Below, one piece after another: positions 8,080 through 15,629 of a stretch of DNA of 23,231 nt. A model generated the notes under the pieces. The model made no database searches, was not told the origin of the DNA, and worked only from the letters and a program-made list of their open reading frames with translations. Numbering within the stretch: the first letter of the stretch is position 1; every line of letters starts with the position of its first letter. Origin of the DNA: an uncultured Christensenellaceae bacterium (lineage in GTDB: Bacteria; Bacillota; Clostridia; Christensenellales; Christensenellaceae); contig CAJUPM010000013.1 of assembly GCA_910588425.1 (NCBI GenBank), forward strand, positions 37,051 to 60,281. Direction: 5' to 3'. Both the position numbers and the translations under genes were made by a program.

Positions 8080-8499
8080 TTATGATTTCCTGCATGATTC
8101 TAGAAAATCCTGTACTGCCTTTTCATATTCTGCTCGATGCTGTTCGACATATTTGTCAACAAGTTTTCTGCTTTCTCTACAATATTCATAATTTGTAATT
8201 TCGTTATAGTGTCCTTTTACAAATTCTAAGATTGCTAATAGGTTTAAAAGCTTCTTTTTTGCGTCTACATCTACTTTCTCCCGAACAAAAGCAATCCATC
8301 CAAGATCAAACAAATCATTAATTCCTTTAAAGCTAATACTTGCTTGACTTACATTTTCATACGGAGGATAGCCAAATGAAAATTGTATATTGCCATTAGA
8401 ATAATCCACCCCATATTCATCAACCTTTGCTTCATACCCCTTCTCTTCCAAAAAAGAGCCTGCCTTTAAAATCTGTTCCATCTCATAATCTGTAATCAT
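8080..8499 (-). CDS. M8 immunity protein (paralogue of the M5 immunity protein)
   Basis: A 139-aa soluble, mixed helical protein placed 10 nt downstream of the M8 toxin fragment. It is clearly related to the M5 immunity protein: both begin MITDYE.EQIL.AGSFLEEKGY and both end AVQDFLESCRKS, with the middle diverged. The start ATG has a GAGG site. The frame of the alternative upstream GTG differs between the two copies, which shows that the ATG (MITDYE) is the real start. No family is recognised. The role as the neutraliser of the adjacent toxin is inferred from position and from co-duplication with that toxin. Confidence 0.78.
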   Translation of the reverse strand: MITDYEMEQILKAGSFLEEKGYEAKVDEYGVDYSNGNIQFSFGYPPYENVSQASISFKGINDLFDLGWIAFVREKVDVDAKKKLLNLLAILEFVKGHYNEITNYEYCRESRKLVDKYVEQHRAEYEKAVQDFLESCRKS

Positions 8500-8509
8500 T
8501 ATTTTTTCC

Positions 8510-8956
8510 TCACTTTAAAATCATTTTTCCATCAACATAAGTATATCCATGTTCCAATAAATAATAATACTCACGTCCATATCCTGTAAGTTCCTTACTG
8601 TCTTTTACATACATTGTATCACGATTTATAGCTGTTGCCATAACTATCTCATCTCCTCTGGCAATCGCTTCATCCAAGAATGGCTTATTGTATTCATTCC
8701 AAAATTGATCTGGGGTAACATATAGTTCATTTGGGGTATTAAGCAAATTAAACCCTCCTGGGTTCCCGCTAAAATCCGTACTCTTGGGAATCTCCAGCTC
8801 CTCAATGATTGCTCTAGTATCATCCCTATATCTCCCTAATACCGTCGTTGTCTTCCCTGGCGTGCTTGTTAAGTCCACTCCAGATTTTGCCTTATGAGTT
8901 AATGTTACTGGCTGATCCCAATATTTCTTCCCAGATGGGCTTATCAAAAGCGCCAT
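8510..8956 (-). CDS. M8 orphan toxin C-terminal domain without leader
   Basis: A 148-aa reading frame whose first ATG lies inside the preceding hairpin (MALLISPSGKKYWDQ). From SPSGKKYW onward it is homologous to the toxin domain of M5 along its whole length. Shared blocks include TPGKTTTVLGRY, DFSGNPGGFN, TPDQFWNEYNKPFLD and TGYGREYYYLLEHGY. It has no copy of the shared leader, so it is a bare toxin domain. The domain type recurs at the ends of polymorphic toxins as I remember them, but I cannot name its activity. It lacks a normal ribosome binding site and is probably silent unless recombined into the complete gene. The paralogous immunity gene follows after 10 nt. Confidence 0.72.
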   Translation of the reverse strand: MALLISPSGKKYWDQPVTLTHKAKSGVDLTSTPGKTTTVLGRYRDDTRAIIEELEIPKSTDFSGNPGGFNLLNTPNELYVTPDQFWNEYNKPFLDEAIARGDEIVMATAINRDTMYVKDSKELTGYGREYYYLLEHGYTYVDGKMILK

Positions 8957-8982
8957 AACCCTTTCACCCAGGGCATGGCGCT
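8949..8982 (-). terminator. Hairpin after the M7 immunity gene
   Basis: AGCGCCATAACCCT (8949-8962) pairs with AGGGCATGGCGCT (8970-8982) with one imperfection, and a short T tract follows on the minus strand. The right arm encodes the ATGGCGCTT at which the M8 frame opens. Confidence 0.78.
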
Positions 8983-9001
8983 CTTATCCTATCTATAATT
9001 A

Positions 9002-9406
9002 TTAATCATTCAAAAGATCCCCATGTACCACCTGGTCTACTTGAATTAAATCCTTTCTAGTATAATAATAATCAATCACTTTAACATCTCCATAACCTCT
9101 TAATTTATTTTCTGGTATATAATAAATGTCCGCATCTACCTTTAACTTTACCATTAACCCGTCCCCTACCTTAACATTTCTCTCTAGAACCTGGCATATT
9201 GTACTTTTTTCACTTTTTCCAATCTTCTCGCCAAAAAGTTCTATTTTACAATCATAGGTTTTCCCTATCTCCATAAACTCAAAGTTATTCTTATCATCCA
9301 CTACTGCAGAATCATCAAAACAGAAATCCACAGTGCCTGTCTCAAGATTCTTTAACCAGACATCCCGCGTCATCATTGCATCATTTACTGATATTAACTG
9401 GTACAT
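9002..9406 (-). CDS. M7 immunity protein
   Basis: A 134-aa protein predicted to be rich in beta strands, with many acidic residues, starting MYQLISVND. The start is the ATG at 9406, 12 nt after a full AGGAGG that overlaps the toxin stop region; the longer frame to 9475 would begin inside the toxin gene. It follows the M7 toxin by 16 nt and is closed by a hairpin. No family is recognised with confidence. Its role as immunity partner of the RNase-like M7 toxin domain is inferred from the toxin-immunity-terminator layout shared by every module. Confidence 0.72.
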   Translation of the reverse strand: MYQLISVNDAMMTRDVWLKNLETGTVDFCFDDSAVVDDKNNFEFMEIGKTYDCKIELFGEKIGKSEKSTICQVLERNVKVGDGLMVKLKVDADIYYIPENKLRGYGDVKVIDYYYTRKDLIQVDQVVHGDLLND

Positions 9407-9422
9407 TTTCTTATTGTGCCTC

Positions 9423-11033
9423 CTAATTATTTTTTCCACTTGGGTAAAAACTGACAATATAGCCATTAGAACCATAAATTATTTTGTACTCTTTGCCATC
9501 TACAACATAATTTGCGTAATATCCTCTAGCATTCGATCCTGTTTTTATTGGATCCATTTCTAACATTCGTTCTAAAAATTCTGGGATATCATAAACGCCT
9601 CTCTCTTGAAAATTTACATTATGTCGCTCTATAATGTGCCTTAATCCCGTTTTTTCGTTGCCCGTCTCCAGCCATAGCAACTTTCCATCCTTCGTTTTGG
9701 CCAGCATAATCACATCGTCCGGATTATACTTTACTCCACTTTCTGCAAGTTCTTTCATCAGTTGCTCATTGCGTTGAGCTTTTGTTTTTAGTATATCACT
9801 ATTGCCCGCACTTGCGCCAGTAGTAACTCCTGGCTGAGCCGTCTGCGTTGGTAGCGGTATCCCGTTATCTTGTGCGATCGCACCCGCTATTTCCTCTGCT
9901 GTCTCATCCTTCGCACCCTCTATTAATGGTACCTCTCCTGCCTTAGTGACTGCCGGTATCTCCGCATCCACCCCTATTGGCTGGTTCTGCCCTGTGTTAC
10001 CCTCAAAAGCAGCCATCATGGTTTTCTCATCTGATTCCCCTGAAGGCAACAGCTTCCGCTCTTCTCCTGCTGGCAGCATTTTCCTTTCTTCTGCTGCTGG
10101 CAGCATCAGCGGTTCCCGCTCTCCCTTTTGCCTTCCCGATAGCTCTGCATCATCTCCAAGTACACCTTGGGTGTTATCTCCCACTTCACCGGCCATTCTG
10201 TCCGTACCTACTTCCAAGGTTCCGTCTTTGTTTCTCGGCGCCTCCGTTTCCCCTCCAGCTTCCAGCGCTCCTATTTGTTCTGCCCTTTCCTTTAATTTTC
10301 CCATCGCCTTGTCTGCTTCTTCATTTGCTTCGTCCGGTATATCTATGGCTTCTCCTGGATTTGCTTTCTTAAGCCCCTTAAGAAAGCCTGGATACGATAG
10401 CGCCAGGTTTGTTACCGTTTTGGTCAGATATCCCATCAGCACTGCTTCTGCAAACTGCTCATCGCTCAAAGGCTCTGCATTGGGGTCATATGTCGCCCTT
10501 CTTAGATATGGAGTTACATACATTCCCAGCGCCTCTACTCCTTCATCCAGCGCTGCATTTATCATACTCTTCCCTATGAATTTTCCAAAATCGCTGCTGC
10601 ACAGTTTCTCTGCCATCAGTCCTGCCAAGTTCTGCGGCTTCCCATTGATATCTTTGATTCCAAAGCCGCCCATGGCTTTGCTCATTCCCGCGTCTAATAA
10701 TCCTTGCAGGCCTCCTATCAGCATTGCACTATCATAATCAGCCCCATTGGCCAACTCTGCTCTCGCCCCCTTCCCTGCTGTATTCAGCGCATTCAATCCA
10801 ATTCCCCAAGCTCCTCCTATCAGCGAAGAGCTCGTCGCATTTCCCAGCCCCTGCAACACTCCTCCTATCATGATATCCGTATCTGTTGCCGAGAATGTCT
10901 TCTTTGCCCAGTCTCTCCAGCCATCTACCCACAATGGTCCCGAAATCGCATCCTTTCCCGCTTGACGGATGGCCTCTTTCTTTTCCGTATTGCTGCCGCT
11001 ATATCTCCTATCCTCTGTTTTTTGCTCGATAGG
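9423..11033 (-). pseudogene. Module M7: 5'-truncated copy of the polymorphic toxin with an RNase-like C-terminus
   Basis: From 10997 down to 9790 this is a near-identical copy of the complete toxin gene, starting abruptly at GSNTEKKEAIRQ (residue 369 of the complete protein). It continues through the hydrophobic core, the acidic linker and leader A up to ASAGNSDIL. The frame is open from 11033, but no start codon with a ribosome binding site is present and the first 368 residues are absent. The last ~120 residues are a different toxin domain, with YNPDDVIMLAK, GLRHIIERH and a terminal IVSFYP. This pattern suggests a BECR-fold (barnase/EndoU-like) RNase with His/Arg catalytic candidates in HIIERH; that is motif-level inference. 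The linker has two copies of the 27-bp repeat, against four in the complete gene. Confidence 0.82.
9790..10997 (-). repeat. Direct repeat of the toxin body (copy of 18439-19697)
   Basis: These 1208 bases match 18439-19697 (1259 bases) at high identity in the same orientation. The 51-base length difference is explained by two extra 27-bp units in the complete gene and one extra codon here. Homology ends sharply at TGCTGCC on one side and at the AGTATATCAC toxin junction on the other. Confidence 0.9.
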
Positions 11034-11158
11034 TTAAAGCGCGCTCCGTCTTTTGCTCTCGCCCTTTCATACTTATCATCACTAAGGATTGCCTCTTTTC
11101 TTGCCTGAATTTCATCGTTTCCTCTTATCACACCTGATGTCTTATAAAAAAGCGCCAT
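10998..11158 (-). other. Foreign fragment fused upstream of the M7 breakpoint
   Basis: Between the hairpin at 11151-11183 and the exact end of toxin homology at 10997 lies about 150 bases without a match to the complete toxin. One frame opens with an ATG inside the hairpin and reads MALFYKTSGVIRGNDE, then a charged stretch EAILSDDKYERARAKDG. It runs out of frame into the toxin copy and stops at 10925. It looks like a remnant of another coding sequence left by recombination. I do not recognise it. Confidence 0.4.
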
Positions 11159-11183
11159 ATCCCTTTAACAGGGATATGGCGCT
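11151..11183 (-). terminator. Intrinsic terminator after the M6 immunity gene
   Basis: A perfect 14-bp stem, AGCGCCATATCCCT (11151-11164) and its complement (11170-11183), with a 5-base loop; the A6 tract at 11145-11150 gives a U tract on the minus strand. Almost the same element occurs at 16760-16792 after an unrelated immunity gene. Confidence 0.9.
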
Positions 11184-11201
11184 TCATCAACATTGCTTAT
11201 T

Positions 11202-11573
11202 CTAATTAAAGTATAATTCTATATGTTCACAATTTTTTTTAGTTTCTTCACCCATATAGACTTTTGCTATCTTCAGAAAATCTCTTCCTTGATCAATAAG
11301 TGATTCTAAAATGGTCGCATCCAATACTCCAACCACATTTTCATCTTCACTTTTTGCCATTTTTTCAAAAAAGGCAAAAAATCTCTCGAGTAATTTCTCC
11401 TCTTTTTTCCCCTCATTAATCAATTCTATCAAATAAGGCACTATCAATACACCAAAAACAATATGAACTCCTGTCTCCTGATCAAAAAGTAGCTGTGAAG
11501 CCTTTTGTTCATATAATTTTCTGCACTCTGGAATTTCCTGAAAAAATTCCTTTAATAATGTTTCGTAGTTCAT
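11202..11573 (-). CDS. M6 immunity protein (DUF7674-like)
   Basis: A 123-aa, mostly helical acidic protein beginning MNYETLLKEFFQEIPE, with PYLIELINEG in the middle and YMGEETKK near the end. From memory this pattern resembles the DUF7674 family of small proteins, often found beside polymorphic toxins; a profile search would be needed to confirm. GGGAG precedes the ATG at 8 nt. It starts 19 nt after the M6 toxin stop and is followed by a strong terminator. Immunity to the M6 toxin domain is inferred from position. Confidence 0.72.
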   Translation of the reverse strand: MNYETLLKEFFQEIPECRKLYEQKASQLLFDQETGVHIVFGVLIVPYLIELINEGKKEEKLLERFFAFFEKMAKSEDENVVGVLDATILESLIDQGRDFLKIAKVYMGEETKKNCEHIELYFN

Positions 11574-11592
11574 CTTCTATTCTCCCTTCCAT

Positions 11593-12126
11593 CTATTTAA
11601 GTACATCCTCCAAATCAAAAAGTAGCTCTTGCAAGACTCCATATTCTGTATCCGTAAGGCCAGGCTTTTCTAGAATCCTTTGCAAATACCTTACCATATC
11701 TTGCGCCTTCTGTATATGGCCTTGGGAAGTTTTTCCTAAAGTGATTCCCGTTGCTCTTTCAAAACGAATAGCGTCTGCTGTTCCACCATCTCCAATAAAA
11801 GAATTCCCACGATAAAGTTGCTTTACAGCATTCTGTCCATCCGAATCTACTACATTATTTAGTATTTCCTTTCCTTTATTTTCCCCAATCCACTCTTTAT
11901 ACTTTGCTGGTAAGACTTTTCTATTTGCCCCTACATAGTAATCAATTGTATCACCACTGTTTGTACTTGCGCCAGTAGTAACTCCTGGCTGAACAGCCTG
12001 CGTCGACAGCGGTATCCCGTTCTCGTCCGCTACCATCTTAGCCATCCCTTCCGCTGTCTCATCCTTCGCCCCCTCTATAAACGGCGCTTCGCCTGCCTTA
12101 GCGCCCAGTTTCGCACCAACCAGCAA
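11593..12126 (-). CDS. Module M6: orphan toxin, short leader A plus toxin C-terminus
   Basis: The frame reads out of the preceding hairpin (GALLVGAKLGAKAGE) into leader A (FIEGAKDETAEGMAKMVADENGIP, then QPGVTTGAST). It then changes to a private domain of about 125 residues. That domain includes LPAKYKEWIGENKGKE, QLYRGNSFIGDGGTADAIRF and GHIQKAQDMVRYLQ. The same type of domain ends other Clostridia polymorphic toxins as I recall; its Arg, Asp and His residues suggest a nuclease, but this is not established. Only a TTG without ribosome binding site is available at 12126, so it is probably not expressed as an independent gene. The switch occurs slightly earlier in the leader than in M0, M5 and M7. 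Confidence 0.75.
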   Translation of the reverse strand: MLVGAKLGAKAGEAPFIEGAKDETAEGMAKMVADENGIPLSTQAVQPGVTTGASTNSGDTIDYYVGANRKVLPAKYKEWIGENKGKEILNNVVDSDGQNAVKQLYRGNSFIGDGGTADAIRFERATGITLGKTSQGHIQKAQDMVRYLQRILEKPGLTDTEYGVLQELLFDLEDVLK

Positions 12127-12158
12127 AGCCCCATAGCCTTTTTTAGGCTATGGGGCTT
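12126..12158 (-). terminator. Hairpin after the M5 immunity gene
   Basis: The stem AAGCCCCATAGCC (12126-12138) pairs with its complement (12146-12158) around a 7-base loop. The stem and both flanks match the hairpin at 8022-8053, including the leader that follows. The minus-strand T tract is short. Confidence 0.7.
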
Positions 12159-12188
12159 CTTTTCAAAATCTATTGTTGCTTTGGACAT

Positions 12189-12608
12189 TTATGATTTCCT
12201 GCATGATTCTAGAAAATCCTGTACTGCCTTTTCAAATATCTCCGGATGTTGAGCGACATATCCATTAATTAATTTATTACTTTCCTTACAGTATCTATAA
12301 TCTATTACCTGTAAGTAATTACTCTTAACGTAATTAAGTAATTCTAAAATATGTTTTAATTTTTCTCGACTTGTTTTTAAATTGTGTCTTACTAACGCAA
12401 TCCATCCAATACTAAATACTTCGTTTGCATCCTCAAATTTAACATCGAGTTCACTCATATCACCATTTGGTGGATAAACAATCGAGATTTCTATTTTGCC
12501 GTTAGAGTATACAATCATATGCGCGTTGTTATACTCCACACTATATCCCTTCTCCTCCAAAAAAGAGCCTGCCTCTAGAATCTGTTCTCTCTCATAATCT
12601 GTAATCAT
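12189..12608 (-). CDS. M5 immunity protein (paralogue of the M8 immunity protein)
   Basis: A 139-aa protein starting MITDYEREQILEAG and ending AVQDFLESCRKS, with the same ends as the M8 immunity protein and a strongly diverged middle. An in-frame GTG overlaps the toxin stop codon five codons upstream. In the M8 copy one A is missing there and that GTG is out of frame, so the ATG at 12608 with its GAGG site is the credible start. No family is recognised. Diverged interiors with conserved ends fit specificity change between sibling immunity proteins. Confidence 0.78.
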   Translation of the reverse strand: MITDYEREQILEAGSFLEEKGYSVEYNNAHMIVYSNGKIEISIVYPPNGDMSELDVKFEDANEVFSIGWIALVRHNLKTSREKLKHILELLNYVKSNYLQVIDYRYCKESNKLINGYVAQHPEIFEKAVQDFLESCRKS

Positions 12609-12619
12609 TATTTTTTTCC

Positions 12620-13258
12620 TCACTTTAAAATCATTCTTCCATCAACATATATATATCCATGTTCCAACAAATAGTAATACTCACGTCCATATCCTGTAAG
12701 ATTTCCAACTTCATCATATAGAGTATTCTGGTTCAAAACTGTTGTCATAATTATCTCATCTCCTCTGGCAATCGCTTTATCCAGGAATGGCTTATTGTAT
12801 TCATTCCAAAATTGATCCGGGGTGATATATAAGTTATCCGGAGTATTCAGCATATTGAATCCTCCTGGGTTCCCGCTAAAATCCGTACTCTTGGGAATCC
12901 CCAGTTCCTCAATTATTGCTCTAGTATCATCCTTATATCTCCCTAATACCGTCGTTGTCTTTCCTGGCGTACTGGTAATATTTACTCCGGAGCTCGCCTT
13001 ATGAGTTAATGTTACTGGCTGATCCCAATATTTCTTCCCAGACGGGCTTACTTTTGGTTCCAGTATATCACGATTGCCTGCACTTGCGCCAGTAGTAACT
13101 CCCGGCTGAGCCGTCTGCGTTGGTAGTGGTATCCCGTTTTCCTGCGCTACCGCTCCCGCTATTTCCTCCGCTGTCTTATCCTTCGCACCCTCTATGAACG
13201 TTGCTTCGCCTGCCTTCCGAAAGTTTCGCATCAATAAGCAAAAAAATGCCATATCCAA
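12620..13258 (-). CDS. Module M5: orphan toxin, leader A plus the toxin domain shared with M8
   Basis: Opening at an ATG inside the preceding hairpin, the frame enters leader A at KAGEATFIEGAKDKTAEE and continues through PTQTAQPGVTTGASAGNRDIL. It then changes to the toxin domain SPSGKKYWDQPVTLTHK and onward, about 140 residues, ending MILK. The domain is paralogous to M8 across its length. It carries conserved aromatic and acidic blocks (PDQFWNEYNKPFLD; GYGREYYYLLEHGY), but no activity can be assigned. No ribosome binding site precedes the ATG. The leader retains the exact ASAGN-DIL junction used by the complete toxin, so homologous recombination there would produce an in-frame swap. Confidence 0.78.
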   Translation of the reverse strand: MDMAFFCLLMRNFRKAGEATFIEGAKDKTAEEIAGAVAQENGIPLPTQTAQPGVTTGASAGNRDILEPKVSPSGKKYWDQPVTLTHKASSGVNITSTPGKTTTVLGRYKDDTRAIIEELGIPKSTDFSGNPGGFNMLNTPDNLYITPDQFWNEYNKPFLDKAIARGDEIIMTTVLNQNTLYDEVGNLTGYGREYYYLLEHGYIYVDGRMILK

Positions 13259-13275
13259 CTATGGGTATGGCATTT
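13244..13275 (-). terminator. Intrinsic terminator after the M4 immunity gene
   Basis: AAATGCCATATCC (13244-13256) pairs with GGGTATGGCATTT (13263-13275) with one mismatch, and the A tract at 13240-13246 gives a U tract on the minus strand. Confidence 0.85.
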
Positions 13276-13301
13276 CCGCTCATTTTATATTGCTGTCATT
13301 C

Positions 13302-13724
13302 TCATCTTCCACTACGAAAATCAACTGTGATATACTCTATTGGCGCTTCTCTTTCATCCCATCCATACGGATCGTCTGTATCTCCTAATTCCAAACATAT
13401 CCCTGGAAACTCTGGGAGTATATATACTTCATCCTCGTCTTCTTTCCAAGTAGTAAATTTCTCAACATCAGGCAGTTTCGAGCCAATTCCTACTCCCCTG
13501 AACGTCCCCGTATAATCTCCCGATACCGTTATCTGATATACTTTTCCATCTTCTCCTATCCAAAATTTTGCATTCTCAATTCGGAGAATTCGTTCAAATC
13601 CATGGCCAATCCCATGCGTCGTATAATCTTTGCCTATAATCTTCTCCAAATCCTTGAGATCCATATTCAAATATACATTTGAAATGGATACTCCCGGTAT
13701 AATTTCTCCGCCCCGCAATTTCAT
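13302..13724 (-). CDS. M4 immunity protein
   Basis: A 140-aa, beta-rich acidic protein starting MKLRGGEIIPGVSISNVYL. Its ATG overlaps the toxin stop codon by one base (TAATG), with AGGAG 8 nt upstream, so translation is probably coupled to the toxin. This is the only module with such an overlap. A segment with DEDEVYILPEFPG and a C-terminal EYITVDF are notable. Position directly after a predicted RNase-like toxin domain supports an immunity role; no family is named with confidence. Confidence 0.75.
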   Translation of the reverse strand: MKLRGGEIIPGVSISNVYLNMDLKDLEKIIGKDYTTHGIGHGFERILRIENAKFWIGEDGKVYQITVSGDYTGTFRGVGIGSKLPDVEKFTTWKEDEDEVYILPEFPGICLELGDTDDPYGWDEREAPIEYITVDFRSGR

Positions 13725-14491
13725 TATCTTAGCTCCTCTACAGATATTTGTCCTTTTAATTCTGTTCCTTCCAGAAAGTCTATTACTTTCCCCGTCTCTT
13801 CGTGTAAAACAACCTGTCTTCCATTATAAATTATTATAATTTGATATTCATTATTATAATCTCCCTTTCCATTCCATTTTCCTCTATAAACTTTAGCATT
13901 AGAGTTATTCATATTTGCAATGGCAAATTCCTTTGCCGCCTGATCATATTCTTTCTTAGACGCATAGCCCATTGTCCTTCCGTGCTTATTGTAATGTTTT
14001 CCATCCTGATGCATCTTCTTTGTTGTATTTACTTTAATTTTACCATCATCCGATTGAATTAGTCCAGGTGCTCTCTCCTCCAAAACCGGAATATTTTCTT
14101 CGTTGCCTGCTTTAACGGCTGTTTTTGGATTCCCCATCTGCTCTGGCATTGGTATCCCGTTTTCCTGCGCTACTATCTTCGCCATCCCTTCCGCTGTCTT
14201 ATCCTTCGCACCCTCTATGAACGTTGCTTCGCCTGCCTTGGCGCCTGCTGGTATCTCTGCATCCACCCCTATTGGCTGGTTCTGCCCTGTGTTACCCTCA
14301 AAAGCAGCCATCATGGTTTTCTCATCTGATTCCCCTGAAGGCAACAGCTTCCGCTCTTCTCCTGCTGGCAGCATTTTCCTTTCTTCTGCTGCTGGCAGCA
14401 TCAGCTGTTCCCGCTCTCCCTTTTGCCTTCCCGATAGCTCTGCATCTGCTTCCGTCCGCCCTCTGATGCCATCTTCCATTGCCCCCATCAT
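13724..14491 (-). CDS. Module M4: orphan toxin, long leader A with repeats plus an RNase-like C-terminus
   Basis: This 255-aa frame retains more of the toxin linker than most modules: DAELSGRQKGERE, two copies of the MLPAxEERK repeat, ESDEKTMMAAFEGNTGQ and AKAGEATFIEGAKDKTAEG up to ENGIP. It then departs from the common junction (PEQMGNPKTAVKAGNEEN). The last ~100 residues contain KKMHQDGKHYNKHGRTMGY, SKKEYDQAAKEFA and a strand-rich tail ending DFLEGTELKGQ. The His-rich start followed by an antiparallel-strand tail is typical of BECR-type RNase toxins; this is inference. The start is uncertain. A GTG with AAGGAG at 14510 opens a different frame, so the module is probably silent. Confidence 0.76.
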   Translation of the reverse strand: MMGAMEDGIRGRTEADAELSGRQKGEREQLMLPAAEERKMLPAGEERKLLPSGESDEKTMMAAFEGNTGQNQPIGVDAEIPAGAKAGEATFIEGAKDKTAEGMAKIVAQENGIPMPEQMGNPKTAVKAGNEENIPVLEERAPGLIQSDDGKIKVNTTKKMHQDGKHYNKHGRTMGYASKKEYDQAAKEFAIANMNNSNAKVYRGKWNGKGDYNNEYQIIIIYNGRQVVLHEETGKVIDFLEGTELKGQISVEELR

Positions 14492-14551
14492 CTCGGCTTC
14501 TTCCGCTCACAGCTCCTTTACTACTACACTTACTTTCCCCTATTTAAACTA

Positions 14552-14594
14552 CAAAAAACGCCATGCTCCTTCTCCTGGAGCATGGCGTTTTTTG
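14552..14594 (-). terminator. Strong intrinsic terminator after the M3 immunity gene
   Basis: A perfect 18-bp stem, CAAAAAACGCCATGCTCC (14552-14569) with its complement (14577-14594), and T tracts at either end, so it may work on both strands. It shares the GCCAT core of the other inter-module hairpins. Confidence 0.92.
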
Positions 14595-14616
14595 TGCAGA
14601 GTGTAATTGATTATTT

Positions 14617-14820
14617 TTATATCCACCTTCCTTCTTGTTCATGCTTTAAAATCACATAATAGGCCTCCATACTTCCTTTCATCGCTTCATTGGCTTCCTT
14701 TTCACTAATCTCAATCTCCCTATACCTATCCGTGATTTCCCCTGCATCATAAATCAGAAAAAATTTCCCTGAATCCTGTTCAATCTCAACACCATTTCCT
14801 AAAAAAAACCGCTCTCTCAT
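14617..14820 (-). CDS. M3 immunity protein (paralogue of Imm0)
   Basis: A 67-aa small protein with a good AAAGGAG site 6 nt before its ATG, 15 nt after the M3 toxin stop. It aligns with the immunity protein of the complete toxin: FFLIYDAGEI against YYLIYDGGEL, then a segment EIEISEKEANE against KLEITNQEAEK, and similar C-termini. As the two toxin domains are also related, this is a co-inherited pair. No named family is recognised. The very small size is notable for an immunity protein. Confidence 0.78.
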   Translation of the reverse strand: MRERFFLGNGVEIEQDSGKFFLIYDAGEITDRYREIEISEKEANEAMKGSMEAYYVILKHEQEGRWI

Positions 14821-14835
14821 AAAAGGCTCCTTTCA

Positions 14836-15567
14836 CTACTCAAAAATATTAGAAACAATATAACTTGAAGGATCAACGGGATCTATAACCGCTTCGATAA
14901 TGCCTCCTGCTGTATAACCACCAGGTACCCAATATCCATCAAAAGCACCTGCCTCATTACCACTTGGAACTCTTATGTTTTTCGGATAAGGTATATCTAC
15001 TCTAACAGGCGAATAACCTAATTGTCCTGACTCAAGCGCTAATAAGTTTTCCAAAACTCTAATATCTCCATTAGCTTCCATAATCATTTTATCTGCAACA
15101 GATTTGGGCATGACAAATGTTCCTAATCCAATACCCTCGACTCCTTTTGGTGGAACTGCTTTAATTTTCGTAACCCCATTTTCAAAGTTTGCTACATGAT
15201 TTTTAATATACTCCTGGCTAAGATATGTACTAGGATCTGGTCTTTCTCCTTTTGCTGTTGCAAGAATGCTCTGTTTTACTTCTTTTGTTAGTCCTGCTTG
15301 TTCTAGCAATGTATTTATTTTACCACTATCAATAGCTGTTGTGCCAGAGCCACCTTCCATGTCTTGCAAATCTGTTTTTGTATCTCCAGTTGTTGCCGTT
15401 ACCTTGTTATCTGCTTCCGGTACTTCCACCATTGTTGCAAAAACCTTTGCCTCTGCATCTCTCGTTCCTTCAAGCTCTAATGTATCCTGCCCTCCTTGCA
15501 TTATTGAGCTTGCTGTCTCTCCCTTTCTTCTTTTCCATCCTTCTATTTCCGGCGCTTCTGTATTCAC
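14836..15567 (-). CDS. Module M3: orphan toxin, leader B plus a toxin domain related to M0
   Basis: The GTG at 15567 begins VNTEAPEIEGWKRRKGE; the frame is open farther upstream, through ANTGQVRSNTG, into the hairpin at 15630-15667. Leader B (ASSIMQGGQDTLELEG, VPEADNKVTATTGDTK, TTAIDSGK) differs wholly from leader A. The toxin domain of about 160 residues matches that of the complete toxin: AGLTKEVKQ, TYLSQEYI, NGDIRVLENLL, a GNEAGA block, WVPGGYTAGGI and EAVIDP. Activity is unknown; the GNE-GA/PGGYT/EAVID signature recurs at polymorphic-toxin ends in my memory. No ribosome binding site is evident at the GTG. Confidence 0.78.
   Translation of the reverse strand: MNTEAPEIEGWKRRKGETASSIMQGGQDTLELEGTRDAEAKVFATMVEVPEADNKVTATTGDTKTDLQDMEGGSGTTAIDSGKINTLLEQAGLTKEVKQSILATAKGERPDPSTYLSQEYIKNHVANFENGVTKIKAVPPKGVEGIGLGTFVMPKSVADKMIMEANGDIRVLENLLALESGQLGYSPVRVDIPYPKNIRVPSGNEAGAFDGYWVPGGYTAGGIIEAVIDPVDPSSYIVSNIFE
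15316..15555 (-). repeat. Leader B, copy in M3 (second copy 16424-16663)
   Basis: By eye the 240 bases at 15316-15555 and 16424-16663 are identical, offset 1108; they diverge abruptly at the toxin side and gradually at the other side. The repeat encodes the last part of leader B, ending TTAIDSGK. Confidence 0.88.
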
Positions 15568-15629
15568 TCCTGTATTCGACCGTACTTGCCCCGTATTCGC
15601 CTGATAATATTTGGAATTGCCGCAATAAA

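Noticed and set aside
9946..10737. Long plus-strand frames opposite the toxin copies (also near 18595-19437 and 14103-14606)
   Set aside because: They are Ser/Pro/Leu-rich antisense shadows of the Ala/Glu-rich toxin linker and repeat in each copy; no ribosome binding site or domain supports them.
14322..14510. 62-aa frame with AAGGAG and GTG at the start of M4
   Set aside because: It runs through the conserved linker in the wrong frame and encodes a low-complexity Arg/Ala peptide; the correct frame matches the complete toxin.
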